NCBI GenBank assembly: GCA_032622095.1
Contig: CP136064.1
Location: 115,930,004-115,994,003 of the forward strand
Source: Siphonodentalium dalli
Lineage: Eukaryota; Mollusca; Scaphopoda; Gadilida; Siphonodentaliidae
DNA: 64,000 nucleotides
Direction: 5' to 3'
Below are positions 44,938 through 55,539 of the stretch, piece by piece. The notes under the pieces are model-generated. The model searched no databases. It saw only the letters and a program-made list of their open reading frames with translations, and was not told the DNA's origin. A program made the translations under genes and the position numbers. How positions within the stretch are numbered: the stretch's first letter is position 1; every line of letters starts with the position of its first letter.

Positions 44938-47044
44938 CTTACTATAATTAACGTCAGAAGGTTGTACCATGGACATTTTAATGATTAAATTATTATTAAC
45001 ATTTGATAAAATATTTATAGTGTTAGAATCATAAGTGGGTCCCAGTTATGTTGACATATGCCCTTTAAATTTTACGTAGCTTATTTCTTGGAGTAGCTAA
45101 CATATTTCCCTGAATGTAAAATAAATTTATATTTATATAATCACAAACGATCTTCGTCGGGCTTTTTAGAGTCTTTAAGTTAAGCTACTCGTATCCGGTC
45201 CTCATACACTACAGAAGGAAATGATGTGTCACAATCATCACTGATATGAAAATAATGTGTTTGGCTAAACGGTCAAAATTTAGATCCAAAAAGATGAATG
45301 CCTGGAGTGAGAATATCTACCACGAGGTCTCAAGCAGTCTACCTCTTCACATGCAAAATAGCAAAATAACATTGAATGTCTCAATGACACCATGGCTTGA
45401 GGGTGGGAACGACCCACCATATGGTAGATATTCAACCAGGCTCTGCTTAAGTTAAATTTTAAAGTTTAAACTAAATTCAACACATTAAAAAATATCAGTT
45501 TTTGAATTGATGACTATTGTACATGTACAGTACACATCAAATAGTAATAACAATTAACATTATGATCTTGTAACTAAACATGATAGAATATTGACAGTAT
45601 TGTGGTATTAACTACTACGAGTAATATTAGTACTAGTCTATCATAATATATAGGCACATGATGTATGGGGAATTTAAGGACAATAACAATAGCTACAACA
45701 TTCTTTATTGCGATTAAGCCTTTAGAGGGCGTTCTCTAGTAGATTATAATATTTTATCTGCATGATAAGATTCCATAATTTTGAGACAACTTTAGCAGAA
45801 GTTGGCGTTAATGAAGCTTTGTTTTCATTAACGCCCACTTGCGGTTAAATCACCGATCACGTAATGACATGAGGACGAGTGGTAATAATAGTAACAACAT
45901 GATATTGTCGAGCACAATGGTTTATTAACAGCCCTACAGGAATGATTAACAGCCCTTGATACAATTAGAGGCATGGGGCTGTTAATCATTCCTATCGAGC
46001 CCATCATGTTATTATTATATATCAATGCACTATCATGTTATTTTGTCATTGTTATCAGTAGTATGTTGTCGTTTATATTTCATATGATAAAATAAATAAA
46101 GAATGATTTTAAACAATGTTTATGGTATATATGGGGCCAACTTTGCATTAATTACTTTTACACAGGTCAATTAACATGATGAATAGACCTGTTAAATATC
46201 ACGGATTGTACGTGATACTCCCAGATTGTCATAGATAAAACCTCCAAAATACGAAAGAGAATCGATTTCTCCCGCATGTGCAGATGTCTTAACATCAAGA
46301 GTAATTTCATATTAATCATTATAAATCCATAATGATAACATAGGCAAGCATGAATGACAATGTCTGGGCATGCGCATTGATGTCTGAGGTTAATATTTGA
46401 GACGAGTATAGTGATAAAACGATCATAAAATTAGTCAATCCCTTAATGTGATAGTCTGTTAATTGGGGAAAAAAACACTACATATATGTCTGAAGTGTAA
46501 TATTAGTGTAAGGATGCAACACGATATACGAAAATATATGAAACGTAAGTCGCGACAAGATAAGCTGGTAAAGTCAACTCAGTACACACTTCAAAAATTT
46601 ATATCTGATCACTGTGAGCTTTGATGGCCGGGTATGTTCCTCGACACGAATCAAATCGATGATTTTTACACCCAAACCAAAGAAATATTAATTTAGGAGC
46701 ATCTGATCAAATTGAGTACCTGTAATAGCATGTAATTAACCCTACCCACATAAGGTCATGCAGGGTGAACTACCCGAGCAGCTACATACATTGGCATTAT
46801 CTGGGATAACTTCCCAAAACATGCAAGAGTCACTATAATTATCTTTCAAGTTTTCAACCAATATACATCGAAAAAAAAATATTCCGATTTCTTTTAAAAT
46901 TAATGAAACACACAGAATATTTATTTATTGATACTATTCATTATTATATGACTATCGCTTTTCTTTCCCCAATACCGCTATTGTATAGCGATCATTTCCT
47001 GGCCATCGGATCAGCTGCAGTTTGATCCGATCATATAATAAACC
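44938..47044. other. Non-coding stretch with two small hairpins
   Basis: No gene recognised. Hairpins: GGCGTTAATGAAGC with its inverse at 45804-45835, and a longer one at 45886-46018 (AACATGATA outer arms, AGGAATGATTAACAGCCC with its inverse inside). Positions 46590-46730 are a relic related to the 61617-62078 and 63555-64000 MITE (GAGCTTTGATGG, TCCTCGACACGAATCAAAT). Confidence 0.45.
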
Positions 47045-47211
47045 TGTTATTGCTGCAGTGAATTGATCTGGGGCGAAGTATCACGTCTCGTTGAAGAGGT
47101 CAGATCGCTGGATCAAACTCGACGCCTGTGGTGGCTCGTTTGATCCAGCGATCTGACCTCTTCAACGAGAACGTGATACTTCGCCCCAGATCAATTCACT
47201 GCAGCAATAAC
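47045..47211. repeat. 167-bp near-perfect hairpin
   Basis: GTTATTGCTGCAGTGAATTG followed by ATCTGGGGCGAAGTATCACG, AACGAGG-type and GATCGCTGGATCAAAC blocks is inverted exactly on the right, with a loop around CGACGCCTGTGGTGGCTC. GC-richer than the surroundings. A small GGATCAGCTGCAGTTTGATCC near-palindrome precedes it (47008). Confidence 0.88.
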
Positions 47212-47647
47212 ATGTATTTATCACAAATCGATTTAGTTTAGCCAGATGTGTAACTTGTGTTGTTCGCCCTGATCTGTTACTAGTGTTACACTGTGTTACT
47301 GTTAGGTAGTTTTATAGACGAAGTTAGGATACTTATTTAACTTTCCCAATTGGCATTCACTCCTTGGCCTATAGAAAAATTCCCGATTACCTTCCATACG
47401 AAACTAGGCAATATCGTATAATAGCCCCTGGATTCTAAGAAGTTAGATTCTGCAAATAAACAAACCAAACAGTTCCCTGCTCTGCCTCGCCGTGTCTAGG
47501 TGAAAATAATGGCGTCGGAGGAAATAACAAACTGAAATACTTTGCTATAAACATAGGAATTCGCTGAAACGAATTTATTTATTTTTTACCGGAAACTTCT
47601 ATTCCGTTATATTTAAACGTTTCTTCGCATGTTAGTTATTACTTCGG

Positions 47648-47989
47648 TTGATGTTATCATTAATATGTTGTTGCCACTTTATTAAAAGTGAAGGTACGAT
47701 AATTGTTGAGATATTTATCCAAAAATATTACAATCTAAAACTGTCTGATATCAGAGCTATACGTAGGCTAAATATAGCTCATGGGTTTTTCCATTTGATT
47801 AACATATCCCAATTTAATAGCCAATCAAATTTAACGTTATGCACCATGCTGACCAATGACAGTTTCCGTAGTTTTTTTGACGATGAAACACTATGTTGTG
47901 GCCTAATGTTGACTCGAGGAAAAAAGTCAACAAAATTTTTCTTCTTACAGACTATTTACGAGCACGGTAAGGAGTTTTATATACAATAA
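47648..47989 (+). other. 113-codon open frame, unrecognised
   Basis: From ATG at 47651 the frame reads MLSLICCCHFIKSEGTIIVE and onwards to a stop after EFYIQ. AT-rich codons, no recognised domain, no splice or promoter support. The length is moderate for this base composition, so chance is a real alternative. Confidence 0.15.
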
Positions 47990-48081
47990 ACACCGTATTA
48001 GTTTATCGTTCATTTATCGTCCAATTAAACGTCAATAACTGAATAACCCATTATTGATGGGATATTTTGGTAGTAAATAAT

Positions 48082-51000
48082 AACTAAATAACGGGTATGC
48101 TAGGACTAGTAGGAGGGTGATAATGTCTGAGATGAGCACATTAACATCCACGATCGCTCTCAAAAAGGCTAAATGTGCTCCTTTGACAGATTATCACTCT
48201 CCTAGCAAAAATACCCGTTATTTAGTTAATATTAACTAAATAACGGGTATGCTATGAGGGTGATAATGTCTGAGATGAGCACATTAACATCCATGATGGC
48301 TGTCAAAAAGGCTTATTGTGTTCCTTTGACGAATTATCATTCTCCTAGCATACCCGTTATTTAGTTAATATTTACTAAATAACGGGTATGCAAGGAGGGT
48401 GATAATGTCTGAGATGAGCACATTAACATCCATGATGGCTGTCAAAAAGGCTTATTGTGCTCCTTTGACGAATTATCATTCTCCTAGCATACCCGTTATT
48501 TAGTTAATATTTACTAAATAACGGGTATGCTAGGAGGGTGATAATGTCTGAGATGAGCACATTAACATCCATGATGGCTGTCAAAACGGCTAATGATGTG
48601 CTCCTTTGACGAATTATCATTCTCCTAGCATACCCGTTATTTAGTTAATATTTACTAAATAACGGGTATGCTAGGAGGGTGATAATGTCTGAGATGAGCA
48701 CATTAACATCCATGATGGCTGTCAAAAAGGCTAAATGTGCTCCTTTGACGAATTATCACTCTCCTAGCATGCCCGTTATTTAGTTAATATTAACTAAATA
48801 ACATGTGTGAGATGGGCACATTAACATCCATGATGGCTGTCAAAAAGGCTTATTGTGCTCCTTTGACGAATTATCATTCTCCCAGCATACCCGTTATTTA
48901 GTTAATATTAACTAAATAACGGGTATGCTAGGAGGGTGATAATGTCTGAGATGAGCACATTAACATCCATGATGGCTGTCAAAAAGGCTTATTGTGCTCC
49001 TTTGACGAATTATCATTCTCCCAGCATACACGTTATTTAGTTAATATTAACTAAATAACGGGTATGCTAGGAGGGTGATAATGTCTGAGATGAGCACATT
49101 AACATCCATGATGACTGTCAAAAAGGCTTATTGTGCTCCTTTGACTGAGATGAGCACATTAACATCCATGATGGCTGTCAAAAAGGCTAAATGTGATCCT
49201 TTGACACATTATCACTCTCCTAGCATACCCGTTATTTAGTTAATATTAAATAAATAACGGGTATGCTAGGAGGGTGATAATGTCTGAGATGAGCACATTA
49301 ACATCCATGATGGCTGTCAAAAAGGCTAAATGTGCTCCTTTGACGAATTATCATTCTCCTAGCATACCCGTTATTTAGTTAATATTTACTAAATAACGGG
49401 TATGCTATGAGGGTGATAATGTCTGAGATGAGCACATTAACATCCATGATGGCTGTCAAAAGGGCTAAATGTGCTCCTTTGACGAATTATCATTCTCCTA
49501 GCATACCCGTTATTTAGTTAATATTAACTAAATAACGGGTATGCTAGGAGGGTGATAATGTCTGAGATGAGCACATTAACATCCATGATGGCTGTCAAAA
49601 AGGCTTATTGTGCTCCTTTGACGAATTATCATTCTCCCAGCATACACGTTATTTAGTTAATATTAACTAAATAACGGGTATGCTAGGAGGGTGATAATGT
49701 CTGAGATGAGCACATTAACATCCATGATGGCTGGCAAAAAGGCTTATTGTGCTCCTTTGACGAATTATCATTCTCCTAGCATACCCGTTATTTAGTTAAT
49801 ATTACTAAATAACGGGTATGCTAGGAGGGTGATAATGTCTGAGATGAGCACATTAACATCCATGATGGCTGTCAAAACGGCTAATGATGTGCTCCTTTGA
49901 CGAATTATCATTCTCCTAGCATACCCGTTATTTAGTTAATATTTACTAAATAACGGGTATGCCAGGAGGGTGATAATGTCTGAGATGAGCACATTAACAT
50001 CCATGATGGCTGTCAAAAAGGCTAAATGTGCTCCTTTGACGAATTATCACTCTCCTAGCATGCCCGTTATTTAGTTAATATTAACTAAATAACATGTGTG
50101 AGATGAGCACATTAACATCCATGATGGCTGTCAAAAAGGCTTATTGTGCTCCTTTGACGAATTATCATTCTCCCAGCATACCCGTTATTTAGTTAATATT
50201 AACTAAATAACGGGTATGCTAGGAGGGTGATAATGTCTGAGATGAGCACATTAACATCCATGATGGCTGTCAAAAAGGCTTATTGTGCTCCTTTGACGAA
50301 TTATCATTCTCCCAGCATACACGTTATTTAGTTAATATTAACTAAATAACGGGTATGCTAGGAGGGTGATAATGTCTGATATGAGCACATTAACATCCAT
50401 GATGGCTGTCAAAAAGGCTTATTGTGCTCCTTTGACTGAGATGAGCACATTAACATCCATGATGGCTGTCAAAAAGGCTAAATGTGATCCTTTGACACAT
50501 TATCACTCTCCTAGCATACCCGTTATTTAGTTAATATTAACTAAATAACGGGTATGCTAGGAGGGTGATAATGTCTGAGATGAGCACATTAACATCCATG
50601 ATGGCTGTCAAAAAGGCTAAATGTGCTCCTTTGACGAATTATCATTCTCCTAGCATACCCGTTATTTAGTTAATATTTACTAAATAACGGGTATGCTATG
50701 AGGGTGATAATGTCTGAGATGAGCACATTAACATCCATGATGGCTGTCAAAAAGGCTAAATGTGCTCCTTTGACGAATTATCATTCTCCTAGCATACCCG
50801 TTATTTAGTTAATATTTACTAAATAACGGGTATGCTATGAGGGTGATAATGTCTGAGATGAGCACATTAACATCCATGATGGCTGTCAAAAAGGCTAAAT
50901 GTGCTCCTTTGACGAATTATCATTCTCCTAGCATACCCGTTATTTAGTTAATATTTACTAAATAACGGGTATGCTATGAAGGTGATAATGTCTGAGATGA

Positions 51001-51234
51001 GCACATTAACATCAATGATGGCTGTCAAAAAGGCTAAATGTGCTCCTTTGACGAATTATCATTCTCCTAGCATACCCGTTATTTAGTTAATATTTACTAA
51101 AAAAACGGGTATGCTATGAGGGTGATCATGCCTGAGATGAGCACATTACCATCCATGATGGCTGTCAAAAAGGCTAAATGTGATCCTTTGACACATTATC
51201 ACTCTCCTAGCATACCCGTTATTTAGTTAATATT
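48082..51234. repeat. ~140-bp satellite whose monomers carry TIRs (~22 copies)
   Basis: Monomer starts (ACTAAATAACGGGTATGC) at 48235, 48374, 48513 and 48654 give 139-141 bp. Each monomer opens ACTAAATAACGGGTATGCTA GGAG and closes with the inverse (CTCCTAGCATACCCGTTATT TAGT), and units are joined by a TTAATATTAA or TTAATATTTA spacer. The ~75-bp middle (GAGATGAGCACATTAACATC) is the only unique part. Some units lack one arm (48784-48813, 50075-50100) or have a doubled middle (49085-49205, 50380-50510). These anomalies recur 1,291 bp apart, showing a block duplication. Confidence 0.92.
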
Positions 51235-52860
51235 AGGGACTATTAATCATGAAGAATAGTCCCTAATGTGGACTTCTTTGTCTTACGTATAACCCCCGAA
51301 ATATACCTAAACCCCTGTTTCGTTCTCTATCCCCAACGGAGACCCTTGCCTTGAAAGCAATTAATGATAGTTTTTAAACATCGTCTTCTCTATATATATT
51401 CGTATTATAGTCCCTATTAACGTGCTAACTGTACACATAAAAGTGAAATATGTAGAAGTCGTTTTAAGTCAAAGTAATTATAAATAGGGACTATAATACG
51501 AATATATATATAGAAGACGATGTTTAAAAACAATCATTAATTGCTTTCAAGGCAAGGGTCTCCGTTGGGGATAGAGAACGAAACAGGGGTTTAGGTATAT
51601 TTCGGGGGTTATACGTAAGACAATGAAGTCCACTTTAGGGACTATTAATCATGAAGAATAGTCCCTAAAGTTGACTTCTTTGTCTTACTTATAACCCCCG
51701 AAATATACCTAAACCCCTGTTTCGTTCTCTGTCCCCAACGGAGACCCTTGCCTTGAAAGCAATTAATGATTGTTTTTAAACATCGTCTTCTCTATATATA
51801 TTCGTATTATAGTCCCTATTTATAATTACTTTGACTTAAAACGACTTCTACATATTTCACTTTTATGTGTACAGTTAGCACGCTTATCGGGACTATAATA
51901 CGAATATATATAGAGAAGACGATGTTTAAAAACAATCATTAATTGCTTTCAAGGCAAGGGTCTCCGTTGGGGATAGAGAACGAAACAGGGGTTTAGGTAT
52001 ATTTCGGGGGTTATACGTAAGACAAAGAAGTCCACTTTAGGGACTATTAATCATGAAGAATAGTCCCTAAAGTTGACTTCTTTGTCTTACGTATAACCCC
52101 CGAAATATACCTAAACCCCTGTTTCGTTCTCTGTCCCCAACGGAGACCCTTGCCTTGAAAGCAATTAATGATTGTTTTTAAACATCGTCTTCTCTATATA
52201 TATTCGTATTATAGTCCCTATTTATAATTACTTTGACTTAAAACGACTTCTACATATTTCACTTTTATGTGTACTGTTAGCACGTTTATAGGGACTATAA
52301 TACGAATATATATAGAGAAGACGATGTTTAAAAACAATCATTAATTGCTTTCAAGGCAAGGGTCTCCGTTGGGGATAGAGAACGAAACAGGGGTTTAGGT
52401 ATATTTCGGGGGTTATACGTAAGACAAAGAAGTCAACTTTAGGGACTATTCTTCATGATTAATAGTCCCTAAAGTGGACTTCTTTGTCTTATGTATAACC
52501 CCCGAAATATACCTAAACCCCTGTTTCGTTCTCTATCCCCAACGGAGACCCTTGCCTTGAAAGCAATTAATGATTGTTTTTAAACATCGTCTTCTCTATA
52601 TATATTCGTATTATAGTCCCTATTTATAATTACTTTGACTTAAAACGACTTCTACATATTTCACTTTTATGTGTACAGTTAGCACGTTAATAGGGAGTAT
52701 AATACGAATATATATAGAGAAGGCGATGTTTAAAAACAATCATTAATTGCTTTCAAGGCAAGGGTCTCCGTAGGGGATAGAGAACGAAACAGGGGTTTCG
52801 GGGGTTGTACGTAAGACAAATAATGCAACTTTAGCGACTATTAATCAGGACAAATACTCC
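51235..52860. repeat. Chain of foldback arms with short and long loops
   Basis: About eight ~150-160-bp arms alternate in orientation. They are joined alternately by a short loop (GGGACTATT-aatcatgaag-AATAGTCCC) at 51235, 51637, 52039 and 52440, and a ~70-bp long loop (about 51417, 51816, 52216, 52619). Period of a full pair is ~402 bp. Arms (GTCTTACGTATAACCCCCGA, CTGTTTCGTTCTCTATCCCC, TTTTTAAACATCGTCTTCTC) are nearly identical. Long loop 1 and short loop 4 are inverted relative to the others. The final arm is diverged (52690-52860). The array starts directly at the end of the 140-bp satellite. Confidence 0.92.
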
Positions 52861-52971
52861 CTTGTGATATATAATAAATTTGTCTGGGATGCAACAGTGC
52901 AAAAACTAGTTATGTTTGTTTTGCCTCGAACATGAGTGTTACGTTAATTAATGTTTATTATTTTTTTGCAG

Positions 52972-53229
52972 ATCAGAGTTGGCTATGATCCAAAAAACCC
53001 GCCGTGGAGCAACAACAAAGAAGAGTGTTCCCGAAATGCATTTATTAAAATTATATTGAAACATATTCCGTCTTTTGGTTTAAATTTCGTTTCGGCTGGT
53101 TCAGTCACTCGTGGGGAAATTCCATTCCGTGGTTTTGGTTTCCCATTCCCTTCATATCCGCTGCCATTGCCTTCCGACACACCGAGGCAGTGTTTACATG
53201 AAGCAGTTAGAGAACAACACTGCCGTTGA
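52972..53229 (+). other. Possible exon, unrecognised protein
   Basis: A strong acceptor (TTTATTATTTTTTTGCAG) ends at 52971. The following frame is IRVGYDPKNPPWSNNKEECS, then RNAFIKIILKHIPSFG, FVSAGSVTRGEIPFRGFGF, and a stop after REQHCR. Composition is protein-like, but I recognise no family and find no donor or upstream exon. A second such frame, GSHTVEAGADSDLSNNSTVT to RRHCFWE and stop at 53679, follows and might be a later exon. Both lie between a satellite and a transposon. Confidence 0.25.
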
Positions 53230-53387
53230 ATCCAGGGGCTGTTCTACGATATTGCCAGGACACTACATATATTTTCCTCGTTTTAGTGTATTTGGCAGCT
53301 ATTCTTTCTCTTATATAAGGAATGGCAACGATTATTTCACTCATCCTATTCCACTAATTTGCCTCGAATTGTAGTCACCGGAAGTTG

Positions 53388-53500
53388 TCCAGAAACAGCT
53401 GATAAGCACATGTTGAAACCACGTGTATTCTGATAAGCACCCTTTGAAACCACGTGTATTCTGATGAGCACATGTTTGAGACCACACCCCAAATCTCCAT
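53388..53500. repeat. ~32-bp minisatellite, about three units
   Basis: TGATAAGCACATGTTGAAAC followed by CACGTGTATTC repeats at about 53399, 53431 and 53461 with small changes (TGATGAGCAC in the last). Confidence 0.6.
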
Positions 53501-53700
53501 ATTTGGATGAAACCACGCCTATTTTTGGTTCCCATACCGTAGAAGCGGGGGCTGATTCAGACCTTTCCAATAATTCAACGGTAACGTATTTAGCTCGATC
53601 GGCAAAGAATATTGTGTCGACGGAAGATCGATTACAGTTGCTTTCGGGTGAATTACGGAGACATTGTTTTTGGGAGTAAATATTATAAAATTGTTGTTAA

Positions 53701-55531
53701 GGGCATTTCCGCCCCGATAATTTTGAGACATGTATATTCGATCGATATATAGTTTCATCATTGTGCGGTCTTTTTTCAATCCCGAAATTTGTACTCAATT
53801 TCGATGTATGCACCAGATTTCTCGATGTTTTAATGACATTTGGCCAGTTATCTCCTTTTTTTTCTGCATCCTATACATAAAAAATGCAAAACCAGAAAAG
53901 TTGATTTTTTCAAGACCGCTGTGGATGTTTCGGGAACGGGACTACCCGCCCCCGAGACAACCCGCCCCTATGCTGTTTTGGGGGCGGGTTGTCCCGATAA
54001 ATGAGGGCGGGTTGTCCCGAAATTGTTAATAGTGATTGTGTTCTTTTATGTTCTTTGATGATATATTATTAAAGATTTTGATCAACAAAACATGTGTTTA
54101 TTCATTAATTATGTCAATGCGTGGACTGAGATAAAGAATGACACGATGTTTTGACAACTGAACGGCACTTAAGGTAAGCGAAGACTAATTAAAAGGGGTG
54201 CTTTCAAAACAAGCATTTGATGCAAATGGTTCATTATCACAGTGTGTTATCACAACACTTAGTGATCGGGATTCATCTCACTGATGTTAACTGGAGGTGA
54301 GTATACAAACAGCTTTTGAACGATGCCGACGGAACTGGGTATAATAACTCTTGAGTGTGGGACATCTTCATTCAGCAAGTATGTTTCCTTGCATTCACTG
54401 CGATTTAGAGGTCCGACCCAAGCAGCATGCCGTTGATTGTGATGTTTGTGGGCGCTGGCAACACCGACTATGTGACACTGGAATCGACCACGTGCAGTAT
54501 TTTCATGCGAAACGAGGGACCGTCGCCATTAATTTCATTTGCAAGCCTTGCAAAGACAGGTAATTATTGTATACTTACGGTCTTGTGTTCTGTAAATCAC
54601 TTTGTAATATTTTAAAATCTATATAAATACCATGTAAATATATAATAGATATATAATAAATATAGCTTGCAAAGACAAGTAATTATTGTATACTTACGGT
54701 TCTGTGTTCTGTAAATCACCTTGTAAATATATAATTATAATAAAAAAATAATAATATAAATTATATCCAACAGGCCAGACACTTCTCGAAATTCTACCGA
54801 CGACATCCTCGACTTAGCATGGCACAGACGAATGAATACCATGGGGACCGGCTTAGATTTTTATACCATGGTACCACTTCTGCAGAAGGAGGCCCAGACG
54901 GTTTCTACCCGAGTCACCTCGGCAGATCTCGACACAGAATCCCGATCACGTTATACAATCCAGGCCATGAAGATTAGGGAGTTTTGGGATGATTATATGT
55001 CCGATCCACCGAGGTTAACAACAGCCAGCTTCCTGAAGAAGTGTTCAAAAGTCTACGGAACGAAGAAGAGACCGGCACAGTGCAGAAAGACACCAGCAGC
55101 ATTGTTCGTTAAACTTATTAAATTGTGTTTTTAATCTTCGTTCATATTCATTCATTCCGTTTTTAAATTTCGTTCATTAAACTTCGTAATAAATAAACAT
55201 ATTATAGTTGATGCATTTTTGTGTTCATAAGTTATATTATATTACGTGTGTTTTTATTGTTGTCTATGTTATCAAATAAAAATCTATAAAGATACAAACC
55301 CAGTTTCGTTAAACAAACATCTCATAATCCCCTCACACCTCCTAATTAGCTACTGATTACCGCTAATTGATTTTTGGGGGCGGGTTGTCCGGGGGCGGGT
55401 TGTCCCGCAGTGTACGGGGGCGGGTTGTCTCGGGGGCGGGTAGTCACGGACCCGATGTTTCGACCGCACAATGATGAAACTATATATCGACAGAATATAC
55501 ATGTCTCAAAATTATCGGGGCTGAAATGCCC
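53701..55531 (+). mobile_element. TTAA-flanked DNA transposon with PHD-finger gene
   Basis: TTAA flanks both ends (53697-53700, 55532-55535). The terminal inverted repeats are ~70 bp: GGGCATTTCCGCCCCGATAA on the left, TTATCGGGGCTGAAATGCCC on the right, continuing through TTTTGAGACATGTATATTC and ATATATAGTTTCATCATTGT. Inside each end lie clusters of GGGCGGGTTGTCxCG (about three left at 53947-54020, four right at 55377-55450), as expected for transposase-binding arrays. A TTAA target is typical of piggyBac and a few other superfamilies. The encoded two-exon protein is not a recognisable DDE transposase. The left side has ~155 bp (53771-53925) with no counterpart on the right. Confidence 0.75.
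54381..55134 (+). CDS. Two-exon gene, N-terminal PHD-type zinc finger, 179 aa
   Basis: Exon 1 runs from ATG 54381 to 54559 (donor GTAATT); the intron is 54560-54773 (acceptor TATATCCAACAG); exon 2 is 54774-55134. The AG + G junction restores an arginine, so phase agrees. Residues 4-57 carry Cys4, Cys7, Cys20, Cys23, His28, Cys31, Cys54 and Cys57, with Trp26 before the histidine: the C4HC3 order of a PHD finger (CDVCGRWQHRLC is the core). The rest (DILDLAWHRRMNTMGTGLDF, then TIQAMKIREFWDDYMSDPPR) is helical-looking and unrecognised; the last ~25 residues are basic. The intron contains a ~60-bp duplicate of the exon-1 end and donor (54663-54740). Function: nucleic-acid or chromatin binding is a guess; accessory protein or capture by the transposon are both possible. 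Confidence 0.5.
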
Positions 55532-55539
55532 TTAACAAA

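Noticed and set aside
48082-51234. CRISPR-like regular repeats
   Set aside because: Repeats and 'spacers' are both constant, units carry inverted ends, and the surrounding DNA is eukaryotic; this is a satellite.
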